DNA of 64,000 bases from Argentina anserina (taxonomy: Eukaryota; Streptophyta; Magnoliopsida; Rosales; Rosaceae): contig NC_065872.1 in NCBI RefSeq assembly GCF_933775445.1, forward strand, positions 19,530,001-19,594,000, given 5' to 3'. Shown here one piece after another: positions 36,500 to 48,327 of the stretch. A program made the translations under genes and the position numbers. Position 1 is the stretch's first letter; every line of letters begins with the position of its first letter. The notes under the pieces were generated by a model. It saw only the letters and a program-made list of their open reading frames with translations, did not search any database and was not told the DNA's origin.

Positions 36500-37326
36500 C
36501 CCTCCTCACAAGAGATCCCACAGTTCAATATCAATTAGCTCCTTAGCTGCAAGTTGCGCAAGCTTTGCATCACTGTGAGTAGAGCAAGCACCTAGCAAGA
36601 AACGGCAAAGAAAAACAAAGTCACAAAGTCCATAGAATACCACTTAATGACCACTTTGGCATCCACCCTCATACTCTTGGCCCTTCTTCTTTAACTCCTC
36701 GATACACTTCCCGAGAAGCTTCATGTCCTCAAGTAATCACCATCCAGGCCTGCAACAATCACAGTCTTCCCATCATGATCAGAAACCGTGCAGCAGAAAT
36801 CATATAGATCATCAAAAAACTGAGCCTCATGGATACCAACAACATCAAGCTTTTCAGAAGCATCTCCTCCAAATCTGTGCCTAAACAAGGACAGATCCGG
36901 CAGAGCCCAACACGAAAACTTGGCCCCATCATGAGTCACCACCGAATCAATAGCATACTTGTTATCCTTGCTCGACTTCATCATCGCCAAATTTCTGTCG
37001 CTGGCGCCCTCGGACTTGATGCGGCAGAGGAGAGAGGTGGTCTTGCCGGTGAACATGGGACCCATGATGACGTGGACCTTGCCGTAGGGTCGGCGGGAAG
37101 GGGAGGAGTCGGTGTTGAGGGGGATGGAGGGTTTGAAGGATGCTATGGTTTTGGGGTTGGAGCTGGAGAAGGGATTTGAAATGAGGTGAAGAGAGAAGGA
37201 GAGAGGAGATTCATGGACGAGAAGAAAGAGGGAGAGAGAGAGAAGGAACTGGAGAATAATCGGCGAGGAGAGGTCGGCCACAAACTGAAGAGAAAGGAGA
37301 AGCAGAGAATAAAGGGAGTGTGACAT
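36500..37326 (-). pseudogene. thymidine kinase (TK1-type) first-exon fragment, C-terminus lost
   Basis: From 37326 a frame of 201 codons encodes a hydrophobic, transit-peptide-like N-terminus (1-75) and then the kinase part of a plant TK1: P-loop GPMFTGKTT (89-97), [31 protein letters not shown] and [16 protein letters not shown]1 phosphorylates thymidine in the salvage pathway. It stops after DYLR, where plant TK genes continue with the lasso and zinc-binding region; that region is absent. The conserved Asp before EAQF is His (166) and the usual Ala of the P-loop is Thr. Downstream (36640-36500) a short stretch resembles a PPR-protein end (LGACSTHSDAKLAQLAAKEL). It is best read as a captured or broken gene, not a working kinase. 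Confidence 0.75.
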
Positions 37327-37399
37327 TTGAGAGAGAGAGAGAGTGTGTGTGTGTGTAAGTGCTCTCTGTTTCTCTTGGTGGGCTCAACTCGGCTCCACG

Positions 37400-37480
37400 G
37401 CTCACACTCCATTCGACTATGCGGCTCAATTCAGCTTCGCGACTCAATTCAGCTCCGTGGCTCCGCGGCTCCTTTTTTTT
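37400..37480. repeat. short degenerate CGGCTCAATTCAG repeat
   Basis: Several spaced copies of CGACTCAATTCAGC / CGGCTCCACGG-like units upstream of the thymidine-kinase fragment. No function suggested. Confidence 0.5.
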
Positions 37481-37618
37481 TTTAGGATCATGGTCTGATT
37501 TTGACTCTTTTTGTTTTGTCATGGTCTGATTTTGACTTCTTCTTTTTTACAGCAATTTGAGAGTCGCGGTCGATCTAGCCATTTGACTGCTTTCGAAACA
37601 CGTTGATTTCTGGCAGAT

Positions 37619-38330
37619 TTGAAGAATGTAAACGACCTAATCGCCTGACCACTTTCATTTCATAGACTTGACAGCCAATAAAAGCGTGTTAGGCTTTACG
37701 CATCACATTCACCATGGTGGTTTTCAAGAGTTTGAAGAACGTAAACGACCTAATCGCTTGACTGCTTTCATTTCATAGACTTGACAGCAGTCAACAAAAG
37801 CGTGTTAGGCTTTACGCATCACATTTACCATGGCGGTTTACAAGAGTTTGAAGAACGTAAACGACCTAATCGCTTGACTGCTTTCATTTCATAAACTTGA
37901 CAGCAGTCAACAAAAGCGTGTTAGGTTTTACGCATCACATCCAACATGACGACTTTCAGGAGTTTGAAGAACGTAAATGACCTAATCGCTTGACTGCTTT
38001 CATTTCATAGACTTGACAGCAGTCAACAAAAGCGTGTTAGGCTTTACGCATCATATTCACCATGGCGGTTTACAAGAGTTTGAAGAACATAAAAGACCTA
38101 ATCGCTTGGCTACTTTCATTTCATAAACTTGACAGCAGTCAACAAAAGCGTGTTAGGTTTTACGCATCACATCCAACATGACGACTTTCAGGAGTTTGAA
38201 GAACGTAAACGACCTAATCGCTTGACTGCTTTCATTTTATAGATTTGACAGCAGTCAACAAAAGCACGTTAGGCTTTACGCATCACATTCACCATGGCGG
38301 CTTTCAATAGTTTGAAGAACGTAAACGACT
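37619..38330. repeat. 116-bp satellite-like array with a two-unit (232-bp) higher-order pattern
   Basis: The motif TTTGAAGAACGTAAACGACC starts at 37619, 37731, 37847, 37963, 38079, 38195 and 38311; the last five steps are exactly 116 bp. Units are of two kinds: A ends with CACCATGGCGGTTTACAAGAG and B with CCAACATGACGACTTTCAGG, B also having ATAAACTTGAC and GGTTTTACGC. From 37847 on they alternate, giving a 232-bp dimer. Confidence 0.92.
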
Positions 38331-39001
38331 TATCTTCAATATAGTCGAGGATAGGTCGTTTGTAGAACTTCGCTTGATCACGACAGCCCAAGAAATTCGA
38401 CAAAATACTTTTGATCAACGCTAGTCTATGCTTGAGTTCCTTGAGAACTTGAATGAAGAATGACATAAGCTAGAGTAGACGTTGGACTCGCCAGATGCAG
38501 ACATTTTTCTTCACAATGCTAGACTTATTGATCTAGAATAGAAGAAATGTCAAATCCGAGAGATTTCAGAATTGACTGCAACATAGATTGAAGAGGCAAA
38601 GAAGTTGCGAACCAGTTTTAAAGAACGTCGGAGTAGTTTCAAGGGTTTGACCTGGATGTGATAGCTGACTTGAATGATCAGGATTTGCTCTTCTTCTTTT
38701 TTTTCAATCAAACCCTTATTTTTTTTAAGTGACTGAACTTACGGTTGTTATTCTCAAGCTGCATACATATCCTTCTAAAGAAAGAATCAAGTCATCACGT
38801 AGTTCAAGGGTTTTTTTTTGTGTGCCTTGTGCGGTTTAATCTCACGCAGGCGTGGAGCGTTTTTATTTTGCTTTTTTTTCTTTTTTTTTTGTCTTGTGCA
38901 GTTTAGGCTCGTGGGATACTTTGACGTTTTCAAGCATGGTACTTCTTCAAGAACTTGCTGTTAGTGGGACCGATCCTCAAATCGTATTCCGCCACAATTT
39001 T

Positions 39002-39840
39002 TTAAGCTCCATTGGTGTATACTTCTCTGACAACGTAAGAACCATCCCACTTTGATTTGAATTTGGGGCTAATCTTGTGCGTCATAATGATGGGTCTTCG
39101 AACAGCAAGAACTAAATCATCAACTTGAAATGACCATACTCGAACACCTTTGTTGAAGGCATGTGACATCCGAGCTTGGTAGCATTCCAGGTGTTGTTGT
39201 GTACCAAGCCTCTTCTCGTCCGAAGCTTCTAACTCTTGCAGGCGCAACTTGACATTTTCCTTATTTGTGAGACCTTGCAAAGTGATTCTTAATGACAGAA
39301 TTTCTTTCTCTAATGGTAACACGGCTTCGACACCATAGACGAGAGAATAAGGTGTAGCATTTGTGGTTGTCCGATACGTCATTCTATAAGTCCAGAGAGC
39401 TTCGCCAAATTTCTCATGTCAATCCCTTTGCTTCTTGCTGACAGTTTTCTTCAGAATGTTACAAAGTGTTTTATTGAATGCTTCTGCCAAACCGTTTGTC
39501 GGGGCGTTGTACATTGAAGAGAAGTGAAGCTTGAAAGGGGAATTTCTTGCTCAACTTTTATGTTGCGGTATTCGAGAAATATTTGGCGTTGTCTGTGATG
39601 ATGCACCGTTGTATACCATAGTGTTGTATAATGGTTCCCGTAATGAAGTCCACAACATTTTCTTTCTTTATTTCTTTCAGCGGTATCGCCTCTGACCACT
39701 TTGAGAATGAATCTGTGGTTGTCAGAATGTACATATGACCGGCCGATGATTTCGGGGTGATGAGCCCGATTGTATCCATTCCCCAGACGTCGAATGGGTG
39801 CGGAGCAATTGTCGGATGCAACGGCTCAGGTGGCTGATGT
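39002..39840 (-). pseudogene. Tat/Ogre-type integrase, broken
   Basis: Fragments in three frames. From 39821: PTIAPHPFDVWGMD and TTDSFSKWSEAIPLKEI, with IITDN (integrase core, two of the three acidic residues). After frameshifts near 39560 and 39470 comes NGLAEAFNKTL-like sequence in another frame. From about 39415: HEKFGEALWTYR and ATPYSLVYGVEAVLPLE, and the C-terminal SFQVDDLVL. A TGA replaces the usual Trp before HEK. The ATP(Y/F)SLVYG...EAVLP block is diagnostic of the Tat branch of plant Ty3/gypsy integrases. Confidence 0.85.
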
Positions 39841-39849
39841 ATGAAGTTG

Positions 39850-40580
39850 GCTCAGGGTCTAAATTGTGCGAGGTTCGGCCTCCTCTTCTTTGTGTGGTGT
39901 GTGGTCTGGGGTTGCTTCGATCTTGAAGCCCCCAAGGTTCTGGGTTTGAAGGACGCAGTCGTAGGATCGTGCTCTATTGCTGACAGATCAAATCCGGGGA
40001 AGGTTGTATTAGAGGTATGGTGGAATGATGCCATTTCAATTTGGTTGGAGCGAAGATTGGCCATCCTTGGAGTGGCTCCATGGCAAGTTCTCTGGCTAAG
40101 GATTTAGTGATGTTTGTATCGGTTTCTAGCAGTATCTAGTCGTCGGCAACTTGTCTGATGTCGGCGTCCACGTAGGGATGATAGTGGTGGCATTTTTGGG
40201 TCTTGGGCTTGCTTGGATCTGGGCCTCGCCCTTTTGGTCTTTGGGGGCATATGGTTGGTGGGCTTGCTTCTTTTGGACTGATCTGGTGACTTTGGCAGGA
40301 TTTCTCATTTGGCTGAATTGGGTCTTTATGGCCCATAGGCTACCGAAATAAAGGCTCTATAAACGGTATTTAGAAGATGAATGTACCTTTGCTTATTTGG
40401 GATCTAGGGGCATGTAGGTACTGAGTTTTTACGGGAGTGACTCATATTATCAGCCCTAATTAGTGTGTTTCTTCTTGCATCTACTCAAAAAAAATTAAGA
40501 GTAAAAAATCACATGAGTGAAATAAAATTAACTCATTAAGTTCAGACTATGAGACAAAAGCTTGAATAATTTACTTCACG
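39850..40580. other. unassigned DNA beside the Tat-type integrase
   Basis: GC content is higher than around it and several long frames are open on both strands (for example 39841-40107 plus), but none resembles a known protein. It could be the start of another decayed element. Confidence 0.35.
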
Positions 40581-40589
40581 AGACTAAAC

Positions 40590-40975
40590 ATGAATACAAC
40601 TGCAAATATCGAAGTAAGAATGGAATTTCATTTGCATATGTGGGGTAAGATAGAATTAATCTGAGTAAAAATACTTCTTGCTTTGATTTTTGCAGTAGTA
40701 TTCAAAATAAAAGATAAATATGTCACACTTCACTGATACTACTAGTAAATTTCTTGGAAATGAAAAATAAATTACTTAACATAACTAAATACGAATACCC
40801 TAGCAAAAATGGAAGTAAGAATTGAATCTCAATTGCATGTGTGGGCTTGAGAAAGAACTAATCTGATATCAAACTACTTCTTACTTCGAATTTTGCGTAG
40901 TATTCAAAATAAAAGATCAATATGTCACATTTCACTAATACTACTAGTAAATTTTTTGGAAATGAAAATTTCAAG
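40590..40975. repeat. tandem duplication of about 190-200 bp
   Basis: The block around 40590-40770 (TGGAATTTCATTTGCATATG, TAGTATTCAAAATAAAAGAT, TATGTCACACTTCACTGATA) is repeated with about 10-15% differences at about 40790-40970. Confidence 0.75.
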
Positions 40976-41028
40976 TCTATATTGATCAAGTTGGAAGTTA
41001 TTGACATACACTCTCCAACTTGAAAAGG

Positions 41029-41295
41029 ACTATTGGGAAGTATATGGTATTGAGTTTAATTGTGTATGAATAGATTTGATTTGTATAAGTTTCATATTGA
41101 TTATAAAAATTTGTTTAAGGCTGTGTTGTCTTTCTTCGTCCCCTAAAGATAGGGAGATTTCGTATTGCACAATGTCTAAACCTTCTGTATATATATATTT
41201 GCTGCCTATCAATAGAATTCATTCATCCAAATATCTTTTTCCTCGTCAAGATGAAAATCTCTTTCTTTCCAGACCAGGATATATCATATCATTCA
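41029..41295 (+). repeat. copia-type LTR fragment
   Basis: CTCTCCAACTTGAAAAGGAC at 41010 looks like a decayed copia polypurine tract, followed by TATTGGGAAGTATATGG (LTR start) and, near 41210, TCAATAGAATTCATTC, typical of an R/U5 region. It is cut on its right by the hAT insertion at 41304. Diverged, so tentative. Confidence 0.4.
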
Positions 41296-41303
41296 CCTAC
41301 CCT

Positions 41304-44300
41304 CATGGGCGGATACAGTAAGAAGGCTTTATGGGCTTGAGCCCATACGAAATTTTGGGGGAAAAAACATCAAATATATATATATGCTATAAAAAAATAT
41401 ATGTATTAAACAACCTTAACTCCCCGCAGCAGCCGCAAGAGTGAGTATTCATCCAAAAAAGTAGTTTTCTTCATGCATTTTCCGTCAAACTCCAATACTA
41501 AAAGCTGAGAGCTTTCATTTTCTGCTGGAGAGTTGCACATCAAAATCGTAGGAGCTCCAGGTCTATTATGTAAAAGATTGAATCCCTTGGTTTTGATATT
41601 TTCTTGTTGATTGAATCCCTTGGTTTTGACCCAATATCTTCCTTGTCTAGATTTCTGGGTTGATTCCAGATTATTGTTTCCTCTATTTCAAGTGTTTAGT
41701 TGATTCCAATTGATTGGTTTTCAAATGTAAGAGGTAGAATTGTGTCTGAGAAGGGAAGGAGCTGTGCAATTGAAAACAAGACAAGGAGACATGAAGTTCG
41801 ATTGCATATGATTCTTAACCGTAAGTTACATTGCCAATAATGATGAAAATCAATTGTTGATATTTATAAGATGTGTATTAATGAATGTGTGTGTTTGTGA
41901 GATCTAGCGGGACCGATACTATGGAGGAAATCTCAACCTTGCATTGCTTTATGAAGTTTTTCGAGTCTTCAGCAACCGGAGGAACCTGACCAGGTACTGA
42001 AAATGTAGCTATTAATTCATGTCCTCAATTTTGATCGATCATGGGTGATAGTGATTTTGAGTCAAACTTCAGTTTGATCCGCAACTTTGGAAGATCATAC
42101 CTGCTGCTATGGTGAGAGACCAACACATCGATCGTTATCATGTGGATATTAATTGTATCATGGTTATTATTAGAGAAAAAAGAGAATGAGAACTAACTGA
42201 TGCGAACTAATTGATGTGATCTAATTGGCTATGCTTAATTTCTTTTACCACGTACGTGCTTGTGTGGTGTGAACCTTTCTTCTGAAACCCCAAATTACAT
42301 ATATAATTGCATGATGGTTGCTGAAGTCTATATATCAGCTCATAAACTTTTTTAAAATAGAAAGAAATGAAATTACATTAAGAAGCCTATGTAGGGAGGC
42401 AATACAAAAGCAAGTATAACTTATTTCACATGTTTCATACTAGACCACCAATGAAATCTTAGGTCTGTATCACATCTGATTCCATGTTTCTTATTAGCCT
42501 CTATCTTCATGGATGTCATCATCTAAAATTATTAGTTTAAATGTGTGAGTATTGAATGAAATCTCAGCATGCCTTATATCTACTTGTTTTCTTTGATTAA
42601 GTCATGAATTGTGGTTTTGAGCCATGTATTGTTTGTCTATGTCACATTTTTATTTACTTTCATCCTTTGGCAGGCTTTTGCATAAAATATACTCATACAC
42701 CTTGCCTATTTGAATGTGTGATTGTAAAACAATTGGGCTGTAATTGAGGTTAGTTTATTTTGATTAATTTAAATAATCTTGTTGAGCATGTATATTTGCT
42801 TGTTATTATGTTTTGTCTTAGTGGTGATATCTATATAATATTATAGGTAAGGATAAATGACTGATCACCGGAAACCGAAGAGGTTCAAAAATCTGTTGTC
42901 ATTTTTATCACCACTTGTAGTTTCATCAAGTGATAATGTTGATGAGGTATATGTTGAGATTGAAAGTGTGAGCGGGAGTAGACTAGTGACCGATAATTCT
43001 GTTAATGATATTGGTTTGAACTTTTTTCCATCCATTCCATTAAAAAAGAGGTCTGAAAGTTTTGATATTAATTCTCTTCAGTGTGATCCGGGATTACACC
43101 AACCTATATCATCACATGCTATTGATATGCGTGACCGTATTCGAAAAGATTATGTGGTATTAGGACCTTATCAACCTTGCTCAAGTTTTTACCCACTTTC
43201 ATTTGATGGAGGCCAAGGTCGAAAGTTTAACCCCAAGTGGTTCAAGCAATGGCCTTGGCTTGAGTATTCTGAAGAGAAAGATAAAGCATTTTGTTTCCCC
43301 TGTTTCTTATTTGTTACTTATCCATCTCATCATCCAGCATTTACTGTTGATGGGTTTAATGGATGGAAGAATGTTAGTTCTAAGAAATCGGGCATAATCT
43401 TTCACATGGGAGGCATCAATTCTCCTCACAGTAGAGCCATGCATTAGTGGGAGTCGTTGAGAAACCCATCCCATCACATTGAGTAATTGATTAGTACACA
43501 GTCATCACAAGAAATAACAGATAACCGACTCCGGCTTATTACTAGTATAGAAAGTGCAAGGCTATTGGCACACCAAGGATGTGCTTTTAGAGGACATGAT
43601 GAAGCAGCCAATTCTCCTAATGGTGGAAATTTTGATGCTGTTGTGAATTCTTTTGGAAGAGTAAGTTTAGAAGTTTCTAGAGTTACAAAAAATGCTCCTG
43701 GGAATGCCAAGTATACTGCTCCAAGTATCCAAAAAAAGATTGTAAACATACTTGGTAATAAAGTTAGGAAAAAGATTCGAGATGAAGTAGGGGTTGACAA
43801 ATTTTGTATCCTTGTTGATGAAGCGGTTGATGTGGCCAACAGGGAACAAATGGCTATAATTCTTCGATTTGTTGATTGTCATGGTTTTATTACAGAGAGA
43901 TTTATCAAAGTGCTAAGTGTGAATGACACTTGTTCTCAAACTCTCAAAGATGAGATAACCAAAGTTCTTATCCAAAATGAACTTCAAGTCGAAGATATGC
44001 GTGGCCAAGGATATGATGGTGCTAGCAATATGCGGGGTATATATAATGGGTTACAAGCTTTGTTTCTAAGAGAATGTTCATATGCATATTATGTTCATTG
44101 CTTTGCTCATCGCTTACAATTGACTTTGAATGCTTCAGCTAAAGGAGTGCATAGTATTAGTGGATTCTTTTCTACTCTAAATATGATTGTTAACTTTGTT
44201 GATTCTTCTGCAAAAAGACATTCAACTTTAAGAGATATTAGAAAAGAAGAAATTGTTGAATTAGTGGCTGCTGGGACACTTAAGACAGGTTCATGGCTTA

Positions 44301-45521
44301 ATCAGTCTTCCACTTTACAACAAGCAGGGGCTACTCGTTGGGGTTCACATCTTCGTTCTATTTCAAGTCTAATCAAGTTGTTTGGAGCTACCCGGACAAC
44401 TTGTAGAGATTTGGTTATAAGTGGACCAAATAAGTACAAGATGAAGCACGTGGTGTTTGTAAGGCATTGAAGCGCTTTGATTTTGTGATTTGCTTGCATT
44501 TGATGTATGATGTCATGATGATTACTGATTTTCTATGTCAATCATTGCAAAATAAATCTATAGACATCTTGAATGCTCTCCACTTTCTTTCACTCACAAA
44601 GTCAAAACTTCAAGATATGAGAGATAATGGTTGGGATGCTTTGATTATGAAGGTCATATCATTTTGTTGTGAGTATGATATTCTTATTCCAGACATGTCT
44701 GCTCCTTACAAGAAAGGCATAAGGGCTTATGAACAAGATATCACAATTGAGCAATTTTATCGAGTCAATGTATTTTATGATGTGATTGACTTTCAGTTGG
44801 TAGAGTTGAATAGTAGATTTCCTGATGATTCTATGGAGCTTCTTGTTCTTAGTGCTACATTTGATCCACATAATAACTTTCAATCATTTAGAAGTGAAGA
44901 TGTTCACAATCTTGCTTCGAGATTCTATCCTGCTGATTTTACTTCATATGAGTTGCTTGTTTTAGATATGGAGTGCGGGTATTTTCTAGCAGATATTCAG
45001 ATGGATTCAAGATTTGCCAACATAACATCTGTATCTGATTTGTGTCGGCGGTTAGTTGTCAAGAAAATCAGCATTCTTTCCTATGATTTATAGATTGATT
45101 TGTCTTGTTTTGACTCTGCCAGTTTCTACAGCAACAACGGAGATGGCATTTTCATCTATGAACATCATAAAAAACAAACTTCGAAACAGAATGGAAGATG
45201 AATTTCTTGATGATTTAATGGTTCTCTACATTGAGAAAGAACTTACCGATAGTATTGATAATGATTCTGTGATTACAGAGTTTGAAGTGAGCGGGTCTCG
45301 TAGGGTACGTTTTAGGTATTTTATTGTTGCGTATAACGCTTTGATGCTTGTAATTTTCAATTCACGAGGTTTGGTTTTATGTCCCCCTCGGTCTATATTT
45401 TGTTTGAAAGTAATAAAGGCGTGAGGATGAGCCTTCCACTGGGTTCCAAACCTCAAAAAAAAAAATTGGTGTTCTCATATAAATTAGCCTAGACAGCTTT
45501 GAATTCATGGATCCGCCACTG
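41304..45521 (+). mobile_element. hAT transposon with broken transposase, 4.2 kb, TSD CCTACCCT
   Basis: Ends CATGGGCGGATACA (left) and TGGATCCGCCACTG (right) form imperfect inverted termini. CCTACCCT is duplicated at 41296-41303 and 45522-45529. The interior has a long non-coding leader (41305-42856) and then the transposase. The termini and the last 100 bp match the short element at 3534-4039. Confidence 0.93.
42857..45280 (+). pseudogene. hAT transposase, TTF-finger / ZMYM1-like (DUF4371) type, broken
   Basis: Starts MTDHRKPKRFKN at 42857. First part: a TTF-type zinc-finger region with RKFNPKWFKQWPWLEYSEE and AFCFPCFLF. Two in-frame stops follow (TAG at 43445-43447, TAA near 43483). The same frame then resumes with the DUF4371 region (LLAHQGCAFRGHDE, then FCILVDEAVDVANREQ and GQGYDGASNM, holding catalytic Asp residues). 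A frameshift near 44465 and another near 45060 split the rest, which ends with the hAT dimerisation motif (TEMAFSSMNIIKNKLRNRM). Such proteins excise and integrate hAT elements by the RNase-H-fold DDE mechanism. With two stops and two shifts this copy is dead. Confidence 0.9.
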
Positions 45522-45529
45522 CCTACCCT

Positions 45530-46224
45530 CTGAAAATTCAAGTTATTCAAACCTTCCTTTCTCGCTAATTACTATTTGAGGACTGATATCGTCTCCCAAT
45601 TAACATGCATTAATAGAAGGATTGAAGGAAACGTGACCCTTTCAATAAAAAAAGAAGAAGAAGGAAATGCATGAAGAAATTAACCTTTCTGATTTGAGGA
45701 CTTGCATCGTCTTAGTAGGAGACCAATAGTCTTGTATCTTCTTATAAGCATACGACAGTATGGCCTTTACTAGCTCTGTTCTCAAGGTGGGCAACCAGAT
45801 CAGCTTTCTTAAACTTATGCTTTCGAACCCTAATTCCACAACCACATCAGTTTACCAATCAACCAAAGTGGGCAGCCAAATAAGAAAGCAAATGCTTAGA
45901 AAGTGAAATTCAAAACGTTTGTGCCTACTTTTCTTGTAAGGAACCATCGAGTAAAACAGTAAGTTCAAATAAACACTTTAGTATTACCTAACAAAGGAAA
46001 CGGTGATGACTTAAAGGAGTAAGTTGGCCAACTAATGACAGATTATTCATAATAACCACAAGACTTAGAATTTGCATATGCTCGGATTAAGACCAAACAA
46101 GTTACTACTTTACAAAGTGATGAAAGTGATCACCTACTAGAAAATGACATGGGCTGCCTCTGAAGTGACTATATATTCTTGTAGGTATTTGTTATATTTT
46201 TTAACTAATCAGTGTGCTTGAAAT
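45530..46224. other. promoter region of the GDSL gene
   Basis: Unique AT-rich DNA right of the hAT target duplication. TATATATT at 46170-46177 is a possible TATA box about 50 nt before the ATG. No other gene recognised. Confidence 0.45.
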
Positions 46225-47989
46225 ATGGAAGCTGTTCCCAGGATGGCTCTAGCCATCATCATTTTGACTAGCATGACAGCCATGGAGGCATCAGCAGCAT
46301 CTCCGGCCACATTTGTGTTCGGTGACTCGTTAACAGAAGTTGGAAACAACAATTTTTTGCAGTATTCTCTTGCAAAGTCAAATTATCCTTGGTACGGTGT
46401 TGATTATGAGGGAGGCCAGGCAACCGGAAGATTCACAAATGGAAGAACTATTGGCGATATAATATGTATCGATTTCTAGTCTCTTCTTATTGATTTTTCT
46501 TGCAGATATATCATGTTAGTGAGTACTTGATATACTTGTATATATGATTCTGTTTATGTATGGAAAATTGATTTGCAGCTGCGAAGCTTGGGATTCCATC
46601 ACCGCCACCTTATCTCTCATTGTCATCGAATGACGATGCACTGCTTAAAGGGGTCAACTATGCATCTGGTGGAGCAGGAATACTGAATGACACTGGACTC
46701 TATTTTGTAATGTCATTTCTTTCTTAAGTTCAAGATGTTGTTTATGTTCATCCAACCATGCATGTATACATAAGGCTCAACACTTCTGCTATTTCTTCTT
46801 TTGCAGATTGAAAGATTGTCCTTCGACGATCAAATACAAAGTTTCAATAAGACAAGGGAAGCCATCAAGGCTAAGATTGGGAGTGAAGCTGCAACAAAGC
46901 TTCTGACTAATGCGCTCTATTTCATTGGAATCGGTACTCTTTATTAATGCGCAACTGGAATTCTTTTTCATGTTTAATAGGGGAGTGACTGATAATTCTT
47001 TTTTGAAATTTTATACTCTTCCAGGCAGCAATGATTATGTCAACAATTTCTTGCAACCCTTTTTACCTGATGGTCAAGAGTACACTCATGACGACTTTGT
47101 GGAACTGTTAATAGGCACGTTAGAGCAACAACTTCAGGTAAAACTCTATTTATAATCTCCTGTAAATCCATGATCACTAGTACAGAAGGGAACACACTTC
47201 AAAGCATATTGGTAAGTGGTCGGTAACTAACATGAGTATGGATTGACTTGTTTGAATTATCAAATGACATTCTAATTTTATGGACAGAAATCCTAATACA
47301 GTTGCATGAAACTCACCATTGGTTCCTAATTAGCTTCACTTGTAAAAAAAAAATGTTTCTGTTAGACTCTATACCAGCTGGATGCGCGAACGATGTTATT
47401 CCACGGTCTTGGTCCTCTCGGCTGCATTCCTTCACAAAGGGTTAAATCAAAGAAAGGTCAATGCTTGAAGAAAGTTAACCTGTGGGTGCTGGAATTCAAC
47501 TCTAGAGTACAGAAGCTCATTGCCTCGCTTAACGGACGCCTCCCAAAAGCAAAATTATCATTTGCAGATACATACACAGATGTTCTTGACTTAATCAGCA
47601 ACCCTTCTGCATATGGTATTAATCTATATATCTTAAGTTAACAATACTAGAGCACCAACTATTATGTCAACTCGAATAATGAATTGATATCTGCTAGAAC
47701 AGCTCAATTCTCCTAGCATTACTGATATATGCTTTTATGTGACTTCTTTGACATTCGTTAATTCTGTGATCTTTCAGGTTTTAAGGTTTCAAATACGTCT
47801 TGTTGCAATGTGGACACGAGTCTAGGAGGGCTATGCTTACCGAATTCCAAACTATGCCGGAACCGCAAAGACTATGTATTCTGGGATGCATTCCACCCCT
47901 CAGATAAAGCAAATGCAGTTCTTGCTGACAAACTCTTCTCGAGACTATTTCCTAAGCCTCCTTCCCCTGCACCAACACCTTCTCACTAA
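46225..47989 (+). CDS. GDSL esterase/lipase, 6 exons, 356 aa
   Basis: Exons: 46225-46465, 46579-46706, 46807-46933, 47025-47137, 47366-47615, 47778-47989 (241, 128, 127, 113, 250 and 212 nt; 1071 nt). All introns are GT-AG and in phase. Residues 1-25 form a secretion signal peptide. Block I is [14 protein letters not shown] (catalytic Ser35), block [12 protein letters not shown], block [12 protein letters not shown], and block V WDAFHPS with Asp323 and His326, so the SGNH hydrolase set is complete. Length and exon number are normal for plant GDSL esterases, secreted enzymes that hydrolyse ester bonds in lipids, cutin or cell-wall polymers. The C-terminus is Pro-rich ([12 protein letters not shown]). 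Substrate cannot be told from sequence. Confidence 0.93.
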
Positions 47990-48327
47990 TTCACATGTTT
48001 GTCATGTCAACAGTTAGAATTATAGAACCCACTGTGATGTATTCATCATGCAAAACCGGAGATGTAAAATCAGTCTAAGAACACTATTGTAAACACGGAA
48101 TTTGCAATTCTAATTTCAAGTCCAATGGACAATGATCATGATGATGATAATTTCTTAAGGCTGCCCCAAATGTCTTTCGGTAATAGCTAATATTGATGAT
48201 GATGATGATGACGACGAAGAAGACTAGCAGAGAGACTTGCCGGACCCAAGAAAATTAACAATTTAATCCTAAAAAGCAAAATTACACAACAGGCGGTGGC
48301 GGAAATAATGACCCCTATACACCCTCT
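47990..48327. other. 3' region of the GDSL gene
   Basis: Probable 3' UTR, then a GAT/GAC trinucleotide repeat near 48190-48222. The PIF element begins at about 48328. Confidence 0.5.

Larger units (their letters stand above)
34300..39850 (-). mobile_element. degenerate Ty3/gypsy element of the Tat/Ogre type, minus strand (extent approximate)
   Basis: In minus-strand order there are integrase remains (39821-39002), a 116-bp tandem array (38330-37619), captured-gene-like sequence (37326-36500), a polypurine tract AAGTGGGGGCATT (about 35743-35755) and an LTR start TGTAGACACATG (35742-35731). The lower end of the LTR could not be fixed; 34300 is a guess. Gag, protease, reverse transcriptase and the 5' LTR are missing. 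Tat-lineage elements are known for long, fast-evolving 3' untranslated regions with tandem repeats, which fits this layout. That all parts belong to one insertion is inferred. Confidence 0.55.

Noticed and set aside
37619..38330. Possible CRISPR array
   Set aside because: Units are directly adjacent 116-bp repeats with no unique spacers, in a plant genome.
39841..40107. 88-codon plus-strand frame beside the integrase remnant
   Set aside because: No recognisable domain, and the opposite strand is equally open.
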